NCBI GenBank assembly: GCA_030142905.1
Contig: JASJOG010000168.1
Coordinates: 677,549 to 741,548 of the forward strand
Origin: Heliopora coerulea
Taxonomy: Eukaryota > Cnidaria > Anthozoa > Scleralcyonacea > Helioporidae
Length of the DNA stretch: 64,000 bases
Direction: 5' to 3'
The notes below the pieces were generated by a model. It did not search any database. It was given only the letters and a program-made list of their open reading frames with translations, and was not told the DNA's origin. Shown one piece after another: positions 35,024 through 46,557 of the stretch. The position numbers were made by a program, and so were the translations under genes. Each line of letters starts with the position of its first letter. Positions within the stretch are counted from its first letter, which is position 1.

Positions 35024-38000
35024 CGTTTATTACTTCGGAGCATGATTTCGTAGGTAAATTCATATATCCTTGCATTTTGAATGCTAAAAGAAATAAACTG
35101 TATTTCCTGATTTCTTGTACGAATGAGAGATTTTTAGTAACAACTTAGACACTTGTTGAAACCATAAAAGAACTCATCCAGGAACCAATTGAGATATTTG
35201 TCATACGTTCCTCTCTCGAATGGCATTATCCACAAACAGCATTACGATTCAGCATTAACAGGTCCCGGGTATACCTTTGTCAATCAGCTCTCCTAGCCTT
35301 CTTTGAGAGCAAGAATTCTTTTGAATTTTTTTTCACAAGGCGGGATTGACTAATTAATATGAATTTTCGGAGGATATTTCATGACAATTCTGACATGCAA
35401 ATTTTATCATCGAGTCGGAGGTTTGATCAACAGGAAAAGATAAAATTCGTATTTCCAGGCGAACACGGACTTACGTGTTTGTTACATAGATGTTGATGAA
35501 AAAACCTCCAAAACACTGGTAACATACGTTCGCATTGTGATTGACGTGAAAGAAACAAATTACATCTTCACTAGTAGCAGTGAAGATATAATTTTTTCTG
35601 AATACTATAAAATCACAGTATTTCATCGATATCTATATATTAATAAAAAATATTAAATGAAGTATCATTAATAAATATCGACCTGCTTTATGTTTTTGCG
35701 AGAAAAACATATCACTCGTTTGCCTCGTTCGCTGGTGAGAAGTTGATGCAGTCACTCGAACATAAGAATCGGTACTTTCTCGCCACCATGTAATGTTTCC
35801 TCTGTACATTCATTGGATGTTAACCCACATTTTGGTATCAGAAACGAGGCAGAACTCGAAATAAAGAATTACGCTACATCTAACTTCTCTTCACAAACAT
35901 TCCACAGCATTCACTTCGTTTTGATGACTACTTTTTTAAAAAAAAAAAAACGTGGATTTGAATACCGCTGACCTCTGCCAGAATGTCCTGTAACTTTTCC
36001 TGGAGCTCTTGGATTTCCCTCTGGAATACCTGTGATTTAGAAATATAGATATAAAGTTTGTTTGAGCAGATTACATTCCAAACTAAAAAAGAAACGACTC
36101 TCCCCAATTAAACTGAATTTACGTGTAAACCTTTAGTTGGCCACGATTTCAGCGTTTCCCCCAGGAATTTAAACAGGGCACCTTACCCAAGTCAAGGGCA
36201 CTTGAATGCAAGGGCGACAATCGCTTCCTAAAAGTGGAGGGGACGGAGCCGGCCAAGCAATGTGGAGGGGTTCCCTCTGAAAGTTTTTTTTTAAATCTAA
36301 TGTTTATGAAATACATTTTCCGGCATTTTGAGATTGTTTCTTTGGAACAACATTCATACCTTGTTTTTCAATCGAAACGAAGCTATGCATTTCCGCCAAA
36401 CAGCAACAAAGACGTTATAGTATGACTAAATAAAGTATTTCTGATTGTTTACAAACGGTGTCCAAAGAAGAACGATCTGACTGTATAATAACTTGGCAAA
36501 TTTTCATAATTTGTCATGTATTCGAACCAACAATACCTAGGTAAAAATTGGGGCTTAAAAAGGTTATATCGGAAAATCGTAAAGGTAAACTGGAACCATA
36601 AGCACCGAGGGAACAGAAATTAGGCTTCAGTTGTCATGAACTTTGCAAAAAGTGGGGGGGATAATTTTATATGTATCCCCCTCTGTCCAAAAAGTGGGGG
36701 GGATATGTCCCCCGATCCCCCCCAGGATTTACGTCCTTGCTTGAATGACCAGGAACGTACGGAAACACCAAGTCACTACTTATACAAAAAAGGCCATTTA
36801 ATTTTAGCAAAATTCTACGGTCAATATTTTGATTCTAAATTTCAATTCTTCTGTTTTCGATCTATTTCTGTTTTTGATAGAGCAATCAAAGGTTCGATCA
36901 AAATCACGTTCTTTGGCATTCACTCTTGATCATGAGTAAATCGTTGACTGAATCTTGGATTCAGTCTATTTTGGGTACCTATTTTTTTTCTCCCCATTCC
37001 ACAAATCTTCTCTCAGAATCCAAGGAAAAAGAGTGGTAGTATTTAAGATTCGTTGGTTCATGTCACTTTGGGAAAAATTCCTAGACGAACTTACCGCCTG
37101 ATGGAGGGAGAATAAGAAGACCAATTACTGTAACTTTTGATGTTTGAGAAACGTGAGAGCTTGGATATATTAAGGTAGATGAATGATCTTCAAGCTCGAT
37201 ACTCAGAAAATGATTTCTGAGCCCCAGACGGGGATCGAACCCGCAACCTTCTGATGACCGGTTAGACACTCTAACCATTGAGCTACCGAGACTCAAATGG
37301 TGAGCTAAGGTGCAAATTCGATATATATGTGTGTGACCTAAGCGGAAGCCACAAACCAAGCGGAGCTTGAAGATCGTTCATCTACCTTCTGCAACTTTTG
37401 ATAGCATTACGGTTTCTGAATTTTTTACGTAGGGGCTGACTGCGTTACCCTTATGTACGTTCTTCACTTCATGACGTTTGGTCATGACGAGAAATGACGA
37501 GAAATATCTTGCGTTAAGAAGATTTTGTAGTGTGGTAAACATCGTGCAGTCTACTGCTGTTTGACGGCAACAGGCGATTACTGGGAAGCAGTCAGCAGGG
37601 CTTTGCGTAGAAAAAGTTTAAAGGTAATAATCTGCCAAAAAACGAGAGAAAAAGGTACTAATGTTACGAACAAAATCCCTACATCAGATTGAAATGCCAC
37701 GACAAATTTACGGCAGGGCAAAATCAGGGCAAATTCAGGGCAAAGCAGCAATTTTACTTCCTCAACGGCGGGCATAGCGGGTCACTACTTTGCAGCTTTG
37801 AACCCTATTATAACGGTTATAACTCTGTTGAAATAGAGTTCAATGCTCCAACGTTTCCCGGGAAAATCACCGGATTCATACAAGGCCGAACTTTGATACA
37901 AGTCACAGTGAAGTAACAATGCATGTGGATGGCAATTTTCCTTAACTAAATATGTTTTTGCGTAACAGGATTAATAGTCATCAACCATCCAGCATTTTTT

Positions 38001-40268
38001 TAAAAAGGATCCCAATCACGATGACTTACTTTCCGTAATCCTTGATTGTCTATCCTTTCTTGTTCCCTTTCTTGATGCAGTCTTTTTATGTCCTCTCGTT
38101 GTTTCTGGAAGAAATAGAAAAAATAAGTTTATTGGAACAATACTTATTTGGAACTCCACAGAACAACTGGTTATGTACTTTTCTGGTATTAGTAGGTCAT
38201 GAATTATCGTAGCCAAACCACGAATGCATACCACATCAAATGTATGCATTTTGATACCAAATGAAAACCTGTAGGAAAATTACTAGAAATCTGGATGACA
38301 TTTCTTAATTTACATACTCAAATCAATGAAGTAAAAATAAAATTAATCAATGGGAATACTCGTTTGAGAATTTAGTTCAAACACTCGTTTATCGTGTTTC
38401 TTCAGGGTACTCCAAACACTTGAGAACAAGAAAAACCTTGAAGCTGCATCCCTAGGCTTGGTTTGGAACCCTTGATGAAACAATCAAACTGTGTTTGAAC
38501 TACTTCATGAAAAGCTATGTTTTGTTTACTGTATTTCTAAAAAGTTTCATAAAGATATTCTGTAAAATTGAAAAGAAAGTAAAACACAGAATTCCATTTC
38601 CATTCGAATTAGCACTAAAATGAGATGCCTGAGATTTAAAATAGTGGTGTTCTAGAGGTTATACACTATCTAAAATATAGAAAATAAGCTTCTCGACGTT
38701 TCGAGCAAAGGCCCTTTGTCCAGAGATTTGTAGCATGGAATACATAAAAACACATGGGCTTTTATAGTAAAACTAAAAAAGTGTGTCAAGTGACAAAAAT
38801 GAACCAATAGAATGAATGTGGTCAAAACAAACACAAAACAATGAAAAGGTAAAGCACATGACAAATTATATGTGAAAGGGGACAGCAAAAGGGGCGAAAA
38901 ATGGCATGTGGATAAAAAATAATAATGTGGGATGGCGAAGGAAGGTGAGATGATGAAATGAAGTGTATAGAGAGCTAAATATAAGAAAATCGCTCATAAG
39001 AAAATGTAAGAAAATCACTGTCATATGATATTCCTGTATGGGTTCTAAGAATTATCTATACCTTTCTAAAATTTTCCCCCTAAAACATTCCATTGTTCCC
39101 TTAAACACAAACAACTGCATTGTACCAGCAAAATTTTGCAGACTCAAAACGACAGATTTTAATTTTGATTTATCACTAATATGGAGTATAAATGCACATT
39201 GTTTCAATGCAACAGATAAAACAAGTTAGTTTGACCATTGATAGCTGACAGATTATGTTTAAATAGTTATCACTGCCTTACTTGACAATTTTGGATCAAT
39301 TCTGCACCCAGACGTGTGACTTCACTGAGTTTCTACAGTTGTTAATTAAAAAACTGAATCATTAACAATATATTTTTGCTATGGGTATAAAATATTATAC
39401 TTATCCTTTGATTTAGCTTCATATAAACAATGATACTACTTAAATATTTTCTAAACTCAGAAAAATGACATATTATAATATTATTGATTTATAACTAACC
39501 AGTATAAATGTGCAATATAAATGCAAATAATCATTTGATCAGTTATACTTAACAGTAAGTCAGCCTGGATTTTGCTTGAATGTTTCCCACTTACTTGTGA
39601 TGCTTCTCCCAGGTACTTTAGTTCCAGTTCATCTTTCTGACTTTCTGATTCGAGTTGCTATAATTGTGCATTCAAAATCTATGAGTTAGTTACATTTTTT
39701 AATGGAAAATTGACAATAAAGGTCTGAAATTTATGCAATTCTAAAGTTCCATGTTATAGTAAAATGCTTAGAGGGTTGCTAAACTTCATGATTTCAGAAC
39801 TTTGTTGGTGTTATAGAAAATATCTGTTAACGTATTGAATATCAACAACACAAGATTTTGTTCTAGTAACAAACAAATGTTGCAGCAACTTGTTTGGTTA
39901 AAGAGCCACCCAAGCAATATCAGAATTGTTGGGAACTTGTAACAAGTCCAGTACACTTGACAACCTTATTACAAGTCTCGAACAACCTGTTCCTGACTTA
40001 TCATCAAGTAGGTTTGAGCATAATTTATACAAAAAAAATCTTCATAGCTGTTACTTCAACAAGCCTGTTTCAAGTACGGCAGTCTGCCTCATGATTTGTG
40101 CATTTTTTTGTACAAACAGTTGGAATGGTAGCCATGACAATTGCCATAAAAACAATGATCCAGACTTTGGCATCCAATAAATTTACAAAATCAAGAATAA
40201 AAACTGCAGCTGTATAGTTAGTATTTTTTTGGTACCTGATGAGTTCCTTCAGTACCAGTAGATGCCAT
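31607..40268 (-). CDS. Gene C: divergent coiled-coil/papain-like paralogue
   Basis: Minus-strand exons are 40236-40268 (ATG, MASTGTEGTHQ), 39595-39657, 39282-39332, 38030-38104, 35973-36029, 33584-33637, 33253-33324 and 31607-32176. All are phase 0 and join to about 324 residues. The middle exons are coiled coil (KQREDIKRLHQEREQERIDN; VFQREIQELQEKLQDILAE). The last exon aligns with genes A and B along its length: NEFGCKYSCVILSLSF, GLCPLC, RRIGHCVTYW, IRIFDPQKGGWW, so the putative Cys, His and Asp-Pro-Gln are kept despite high divergence. A 5' UTR exon probably ends at 41112 (ATTG|GTAAGTGAG) and is duplicated at 41444. Unseen exons are possible. Function is unknown; the cysteine-protease or deamidase fold is inference. 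Confidence 0.7.
33031..33133. repeat. Imperfect palindrome, probable Penelope terminal repeat
   Basis: ACTTTTTATCAATAAAAACA...AAGATGATC on the left is answered by GATCATCTTGATTGAAAAATG...TATAAAAAGT on the right. The form matches other inverted double terminal repeats in the window. It lies between gene C exons 33253-33324 and 31607-32176. Confidence 0.45.
34674..35022 (+). mobile_element. LINE 3' end with compound triplet-repeat tail
   Basis: A short open piece reads KDWNSLPSIFREMTSITSFK then a stop, the usual C-terminal end of CR1/L2-type LINE proteins. After an untranslated tail comes a compound microsatellite (about 34919-35022): ATT repeats, then CAG, TAG, TAC and TAA repeats. LINEs of this kind end in short tandem repeats. 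It sits in an intron of gene C, antisense to it. Confidence 0.6.
36650..36735. repeat. G-run/C-run repeat fragment
   Basis: AAAAAGTGGGGGGGAT occurs twice about 40 bases apart, with C-runs between and after. It resembles the G/C-run core of the 9335-9507 MITE, but I see no clear ends. Confidence 0.3.
37170..37390. mobile_element. Inverted-repeat element enclosing a tRNA-like sequence
   Basis: AGGTAGATGAATGATCTTCA at the left and its near-exact inverse (about 37362-37389) frame a tRNA-like sequence. The layout is like the tRNA-derived palindrome at 24175-24341. It is probably a SINE-derived foldback element in a gene C intron. Confidence 0.5.
37221..37292 (-). tRNA. tRNA-Thr(GGT)-like sequence, SINE head
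   Basis: The minus strand folds as a 72-nt cloverleaf. The acceptor stem GTCTCGG pairs with CTGGGGC, the D stem GCTC with GAGT, and the T stem GCGGG with CCCGT. A box (TAGCTCAATGGTTAGAG) and B box (GGTTCGATCCC) are intact. The anticodon loop CCGGTCA would give GGT, but position 33 is C instead of the invariant U, and the anticodon stem has an A-C mismatch. Related fragments occur at 24.2 kb and 45.2 kb. I read it as a tRNA-derived SINE head, not a working tRNA. Confidence 0.6.
38646..39020 (-). mobile_element. Penelope-like element fragment
   Basis: At 38699-38723 the minus strand reads CTGGACA AAGGGCCTTTGCTC GAAACGTCGAG, the word pattern seen in Penelope terminal repeats elsewhere in the window. 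The first core word is altered (CTGGACA instead of CTGANGA), so any ribozyme is dead. The right limit is a guess from composition. Confidence 0.4.
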
Positions 40269-40467
40269 GATGCCAGTTTAATTGTTCCTGCTAGTAAATA
40301 ACTGAAACAAAACCATTCAGTTAGAATTTAACAGATTTCAGTATTCTAAACACAATACCATGACCTAAAACCTTTAAATGACAATTAACACTTTGAACCA
40401 CTTAAATTCCACTTAAGCCCTTAGGATTGTCATGTATAATAATTGTTCACCTTAATGTAATATAGGA

Positions 40468-40584
40468 TGCGATAACTTTGGGTGAAGCAACTACCTGAAA
40501 TATACGAAAAGAAACTTCGCTCGAAACGTCGAAGTTTCTTTTCGTATATTTCAGGTAGTTGCTTCACCCAACGTTATCGCATCT
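40468..40584. repeat. Near-perfect 52-bp-arm hairpin, Penelope terminal repeat
   Basis: ATGCGATAACTTTGGGTGAA...GAAACTTC and its inverse differ at one base, around a 12-base loop (GCTCGAAACGTC) that keeps the GAAACGTC word of Penelope repeats. It lies just upstream of the ATG exon of gene C, in its first intron. Confidence 0.75.
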
Positions 40585-40639
40585 AGCTATCCTCGACTAC
40601 CTACACTGGCACCCATTAATGTAATATCGTACACAAGGA

Positions 40640-40740
40640 GTGTTTCATCAGATATCCAAACACTGAGAAGTGAATTGAAAAATGAGGTAATAGCCGAGAT
40701 TCTTAACCAACTTTGAGGTGTTTGGATATCTGATGAAACA
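40640..40740. repeat. Second hairpin beside 40468-40584
   Basis: GTGTTTCATCAGATATCCAA and its inverse (ending ATCTGATGAAACAC) are about 27-bp arms around a loop of about 45 bases. It may be part of the same Penelope insertion. Confidence 0.55.
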
Positions 40741-40888
40741 CAATATCTTTGATTAAAAATTAAATTTTCAATTACGTCCACCTTGCTCGTTGTCCGTGTA
40801 AATATCACAGTGTTAATACCCCTGTTTATAAGTTTCAACATGCGATGGCCAATCTAAACCTTAATACGGGACCATGACACGAGTCAAC

Positions 40889-41220
40889 ATCATTCGCTAA
40901 AAAAAGCTGGTTGAACGGTGAACTAATCCTTATAAACTATTTAAGATAATATAGCGATTACCGGTTATAATTATCCTCTTAATGACAACTCACGTTGACA
41001 CTAGTGAAAGTACTCAAAATCAGAGTGTCCTCCCGGCCGTATTTTATTAATAAAGACATCTTATAAATCAAGTACAAAATGTACACGGTGAGGTAATGGC
41101 TTCTCACTTACCAATTTATAATGAAAATCTCGGAAAACCTGCACTTGACTCCTTTTCAAAGAATTTTCTGTTGACGTGGGAGACGACACATTAACAACCT
41201 TCACTAAATCGCACTGTCAC
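40889..41220 (-). promoter_or_regulatory. 332-bp tandem unit 1: gene C 5' exon/promoter
   Basis: This unit is repeated immediately at 41221-41552 with only a few substitutions. On the minus strand it contains TTATAAATTG followed by a strong GTAAGTGAG donor at 41110-41111, so it probably holds the gene C leader exon. The first coding exon (40236-40268) has an acceptor upstream, which fits. Which unit provides the transcription start is not known. Confidence 0.55.
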
Positions 41221-41552
41221 ATCATTCGCTAAAAAAAGCTGGTTGAACGGTGAACTAATCCTTATAAACTATTTAAGATAATGTAGCGATTACCGGTTAT
41301 AATTATCCTCTTAATAACAACTCACGTTGACACTAGTGAAAGTACTCAAAATCAGAGTGTCCTCCCGGCCGTATTTTATTAATAAAGACATCTTATAAAT
41401 CAAGTACAAAATGTACACGGTGAGGTAATGGCTTCTCACTTACCAATTTATAATGAAAATCTCGGAAAACCTGCACTTGACTCCTTTTCAAAGAATTTTC
41501 TGTTGACGTAGGAGACGACACATTAACAACCTTCGCTAAATCGCACTGTCAC
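41221..41552 (-). promoter_or_regulatory. 332-bp tandem unit 2: second gene C 5' exon/promoter
   Basis: Direct repeat of 40889-41220 at an offset of exactly 332. The same splice donor is at 41442-41443. Its upstream edge is 3 bases from the Zator-like insertion at 41556, so any promoter beyond it is now 3 kb away. Confidence 0.55.
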
Positions 41553-41555
41553 TTA

Positions 41556-44500
41556 GGGGCTGTTCAACAATTACGTAATCAATTTTTAGACCTTTTATAA
41601 CTCCCCCTGCCCCCATTGTCATCACTTGTCATTAATCGGCATACCCCCCTCTGTCTATTTCTTAACAATAATTTAACACACACCCCGTACTATACAAAGT
41701 GCATTATATATGTACCTACATGAAGTATTAGGTATTTACGCAAGTATTGCGACCGCACTATTATTATAAATATGGCGAGTGAGAAAGAAAAACTATATTT
41801 AAAACTTCGTGCGGGTTACTATGCGGCATTTCCAGCCAAACCCAAACAAACAGCTCAGCAAAACGTTAACGAAGTGTGGAATAGTCTGAAAAAGAATTCT
41901 GAAGATATATCTTCTGCAGTTCACACTAAACTAAAGGAATGGAAATCAGTAGAGCTCAAAAGAAAAGCTACACTAATGTCATTTTGGTCAAAGGTAAGGG
42001 ACGAATGTTTAGACTTCTTTAATATTTAAAGGATTTATTAGATGGAAAATTTACATGAAACACTCTTCAGATGTTCATTCGTTATTTTATTGTTACTTTT
42101 ATAAAAAAGGCTTCATCGCCTCACGTTTCGTCAAAAGAGAACACAAACGAACCTGTGGCTGTAAAAGATAAACCAGAACAGTCCGAATGTTGCTTGATTA
42201 CAAATACACAATCATCTACTAAAAACATCCAGACAACTAAGTCACAAGCAGTCTTTTTAACACCAAAACAAAATAGCTTGAAAACTCAAATAGAAGATCT
42301 ACAATCAATTGTCAATGGTTTATATAAACAGAGAAATATGGGTCTTCTTGGAAAAGATGATAAAATGTCGATAGAGAAGTACGAAAAAAAGTTAGGAGAG
42401 CTTCAAAAGGAAATGAAAAGAGTTAAAAAGAATCAAGAAAACCAACAAAAATTTCGTGAGAGAAGGAAGAGAAAATTTGCAGCACTAGATGAAAATGTGA
42501 GAAAGAAGTTGGGCATGCAACCCAAAGTTGGACGACCAACTGTAACTGATGATAACATTCTTATACAAAGCATTACAGATATTGCTTTGTCAGGCTCTGC
42601 AGCAGATGATAGAAGAAGGTCAGAAATTATCAGAACAATCAAAACTCTTGATGATCTGCATAAGTACTTGCAAAAAGAACTGGGAATTTCACTTTCAAGA
42701 AGTGCTCTTTATCTGCGACTGTTACCCAGAGACAGTACCACAACAGAAGGAAAGCATCATGTAACAACTGCACCTGTCAGATTAGCTTGACCAGATAATA
42801 GTTTACGTAAAGCACATCCAGATTCGTCCTTTGCAAAAGCTACAATAAATAACATCGAGGAAATTGCTTCCATACTTGGACCTGAAGAAGTGACGTTTCA
42901 TTCGCAGGACAACAAATGCAGAGTAGCGATAGGTTTAACAGCAGCTAAAAAACAGGCACCATTGCTTATGCACATGGAGTATCGCGTCACTTTACCTGAT
43001 CATGATTTTGTGGTGGCCAAATCACACAAACTTATTCCCTCAGTCATCGCTGCTGTTGAAATCAAGAAAGATTGCTTTACAACACCTGGTGGAGCATACT
43101 CTGGGCCAACGTACATTTCCATTCGGAGTGCAAAGCATTCATCATCCACTGCTCTAGCTCATCTTCAAGACATGAAACGAGTTCGACAACTACCTCAGTT
43201 CCATGACAACATGTATACCTCCAATGATCTTGTCAAACTCATAGTGATTATAACATGTGATGGAGGGCCAGATGAAAATCCTCACTATCAGAAAACTATT
43301 GGCTGTGCTATTGACTATTTCTGCTCATATGACTTAGATGCTTTGTTCATTGGAACAAATGCACCTGGCAGAAGTGCCTTCAATCGTGTGGAACGCAGAA
43401 TGGCTCCACTGAGCCATGATTTGGCTGGTATTATACTTTCACATGATCATCATGGAAATCACCTTGATAACCAAGGTAAGACAATTGATGTTGAATTAGA
43501 ACAGAAGAACTTTGCCCATGCTGGTGGCATCTTAGCTGAGATATGGTCGAAAACAGTGATTGATAAGTATGAAGTAGTTGCTGAGTATATTTCCCCAGAG
43601 AAAGCTGAGTACGATGAAGAGCAGCTTATATGCAAGGATTGGAAGTGGAGAGAAAAACATGTACGTGAGAGTCAGTACATGCTCCAGATTGTCAAGTGTG
43701 AAGATCGTAGTTGCTGTTCAATTCCAAGGAGCTCTTATTTTAACTTGATCATTGATCGCTTTCTTCCTCCACCATTGCCATTATCTCAGTCTGACAATGG
43801 ATTGGCAGTTGATTTAGAATCACAGAACTTTCCATCGCTTTTCACCACTATCGCTCTTGGAAAAAGAGTCCTCCTTCCACGAGTTTTTGAACGGTTTCCA
43901 AAGTCAATTCCATATGATTATGCGTGTCCAACTTTGCAAAACAAGCTGTCAAAGAGAGTTTGCAGTCAGTGTGGATTGTATTGTGCATCCGTTACATCTA
44001 GCAATGCACATAGAAAATGTTGTAATGTTACTCAAGAAAGTGCCCCTAGAAGGATTCGGCCATTAAGAATAGCTGCTCAAAGGCAAAGAGAGCTAATGTG
44101 TATTTTATCATATGTGGATGGCATAGAAGACCAAGAATGGTTAGACCAAGAAGATGTGGTTATAGATGAGTTTAATCGCCCACCAACAACAACCTTGGAA
44201 ATGGGTACACCAGTAATTTCCACCACTTCAAGAGAACCGTTGTGGCATATGGTCAAATGAACTGATATAAACTAATTGTTGTTTCATATTTAAAACTTTG
44301 AATTTGGTTAAAATTTGACTACAAAGGACTCTACAAATTGTAATAATTAGAGACAATATATATTGTTAGTTCAGTACAATATAAAGTTATTTTCATGTGT
44401 ACTATTCCTTGCTAGCAATTACTTTGTTTTCCTTATTAAGTCAATATTTTTTCCTGTTAATGACATAATTTTCATCAATACTCCCCCACCCCCTATGTAA

Positions 44501-44566
44501 TCATGTGTAATAAATCAGAAATCCCCCCACCCCCCAAGTATGATGACGTAATTGTTGAACAGCCCC
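41556..44566 (+). mobile_element. Zator-like DNA transposon, 3011 bp
   Basis: Ends are GGGGCTGTTCAACAATTACG and the inverse of the same 20 bases. TTA flanks both sides (41553-41555 and 44567-44569). Both subterminal regions have C-rich direct repeats (CTCCCCC and CCCCCC near 41610-41660 and 44480-44535). One spliced transposase gene fills the inside. A 3-bp target duplication with a transposase of bacterial ISAzo13/transposase-36 type is the definition of the Zator superfamily. PIF/Harbinger also uses TTA, but its transposase differs. Confidence 0.8.
41772..44260 (+). pseudogene. Zator-like transposase, one in-frame stop
   Basis: Exon 1 is 41772-41993 (MASEKEKLYLKLRAGYYAAF). A GTAAGG donor and AAAAAAG acceptor remove 41994-42109 in phase 0, and exon 2 runs 42110-44260. 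The N-terminal half is basic and coiled (KKLGELQKEMKRVKKNQENQ), with a likely DNA-binding stretch PKVGRPTVTDDN. The catalytic core has Asp in FHSQDNKCRVAIG, Asp in IITCDGGPDENP and Glu in AFNRVERRMAPLS. These align in order with the D, DGG and NKIEHRL positions of ISAzo13-type transposases. A cysteine-rich motif (CSQCGLYC, HRKCC) lies near the C-terminus. A single TGA at 42788-42790 interrupts an otherwise open frame, so the copy is recently dead or expressed only by readthrough. Confidence 0.8.
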
Positions 44567-45159
44567 TTATTCATATAAGGGTAAAACGCAACTAAAGTAC
44601 TTCAAACTGTATCTTGACTCTACAATACACTTAACTTTCCTAAACGGTAACTCTTTACCGCTAGATCAGGAATAGATCCATTCCCGTTGCTTTTTCGGTG
44701 AACGATGCCGAGGCAAACTTGTGTAACCGCAGGTATGGACGGGGGTGTGACGAGTGTGGCAGGGGTGGAAGATCCAGCCGTCCTTACATACTTTGAAAAG
44801 GTTTTGTGAGTTGAATTGCTCGTGAAGAAATTGCTTTTGAAATAACCAACAGCTCATTCCTGGTTACGAAAACAATGTTACAATAAAGAACTTGTCACGG
44901 TAAACAACCGTCAATACTGACTTGCGAAGTCATTCCTAATCACATCGCTCTGAAATCAAGATTCATTTCGACTAACTTTTTCATTCCTTTTAAAGAACTT
45001 CACTCACTAATTTCTTTAAAAAAAAAGACTGAATGAATGTCCAGTCGGTATGGTAGTATGATGGACAGAAACTGTAATGAAACATAGTGATGGATCTTCA
45101 CAAATTTTCAATAAAACTGCTTATACTATACTGGGAGAACTGTCCTTGTGGGATTAGAG

Positions 45160-45240
45160 CGAAGTAACAGACAGAAATCAAACTTCGTAATATTCCCAGT
45201 ACTCATCAGGCGTTCTAACCATTGAACTTCATAGACCAAG
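45160..45240 (-). repeat. Degraded tRNA-like SINE fragment
   Basis: GTTCTAACCATTGAACTTCA, then AGATGGTGAGC, matches the A-box side and leader of the 37221-37292 element, with many changes. Confidence 0.45.
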
Positions 45241-45334
45241 ATGGTGAGCGATGGTTAAATTTTTTAAAGGTAATTATCGAGTATCAGACTCATATAATTT
45301 AAGACCTGACCTGTAACAAAAAATGTAAATCTAG

Positions 45335-45407
45335 GCTGGGAATCGGACCCTCCACCTTGCCAATCTAATGTAGCGCTCAGCCAACGGAGCTGGGAAAGCC
45401 GCGGACA
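45335..45407 (-). repeat. Second tRNA-like SINE head
   Basis: The minus strand shows an A-box-like AGCTCCGTTGGCTGAGCG (D stem GCTC/GAGC pairs) and a B-box-like GGGTCCGATTCCC. Acceptor and T stems pair poorly. It is a different family from the 37-kb element. Confidence 0.5.
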
Positions 45408-45870
45408 AGAGCACGTGGCCATTTGCCTCGAGTTCCATATCCCGAGTGGTAAGGCCGACGAAGTAAGGTGAAGGGTATATTCAAGGAATATTTGGTATTT
45501 ATACAAGGAATATTTGGTATTTATACACTCGATCAAATAAAACGGAATCCATATTAGATGAAAGTGAATTTTGAAATACCAGAATTCCAGAGTCACACAC
45601 TAACTCTTTGCCTGCCAGAATTAATCTTCGACTTCTTCACTCAGGCTAACGTCAGACGATTTTACTCGTCAATGGGAGAGATCCTGATCGTACAAGGTAA
45701 TCACTATCTAAGTTATAACTATCGCAATTAACTCGGTATGACGAGTCTTGTATTATTTTTACTCTGGCTAACACCAGGCGATTTTCGGTCTGATATTTGA
45801 ACACCTCGAGTCTTGTTGAAAAACTCTGCCATGGACTCGTTCTTCAGCAAATTGGTCAGCAATAAATTAT

Positions 45871-45872
<2 letters not shown>

Positions 45873-45908
<36 letters not shown>
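45873..45908. repeat. (TA)n at the left edge of duplication copy 2
   Basis: A run of about 17 TA units ends 4 bases before the start of the duplicated segment. It could mark the break or repair site. Confidence 0.8.
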
Positions 45909-45910
<2 letters not shown>

Positions 45911-46557
45911 ACTAGCTCCCAGCATAGCCCACCATTTTAGTGATACTTTTAGTGGCATAATAAATAATCGAAATACAGATTACAACGCAGTCACTACTAG
46001 ATATACGAGAAGCCAATTTAATTACCCAAGTTGTATGTATCACAAGAAATATTTATGCACCCAATGAGAAATTTTACAAACAGGTGTGATATGAACAGCA
46101 AGACATTAATTAGCTTGTTCTAACGTTAAATCTGAGTCTTGCAGTAGGCATTAATCCAGTCCTGGATGTTTGTGTTCTCTGTTCTTTTTCAACTGTATTT
46201 TTTGAATTTTGCCAGCTTGCTAAACATGACTAACACCGTAAAGGTGACAAACAATCAGGTTCCATGAGATTAATGTACACAACAAATTGAAGCATTTTTA
46301 AAAATTATTTTTACAGTTCCTTGGAAGCAGTAAATTAGTTTCAGTGGCACATCCAAGGGGGGGTGTTCTTAGGGGGCTTAAAGCCCCTCCCTTAGCAGTC
46401 ACAAAAAGATGTCTACTTGTGTCCATGAAAAAAAATTAAAATGTTACTTAAAACTAAAGGCATATGGTATAGATGGTACAATGACTCTAATAGACAACCA
46501 GTGAGCCTTTGGTTAGATTTTATTCACAAACATCACCAATCAGTATATTTTATTTAT

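Larger units (their letters stand above)
44575..45790. repeat. Diverged block paired with 5880-7700
   Basis: This aligns with the left block at about 85-91% but has no minisatellite (the junction is near 44706-44725). It contains two tRNA-like fragments absent from the left block. Confidence 0.55.

Noticed and set aside
41556..44566. PIF/Harbinger transposon (because of the TTA target)
   Set aside because: The transposase core has ISAzo13-like D/DGG/E motifs and there is no separate Myb-like gene.
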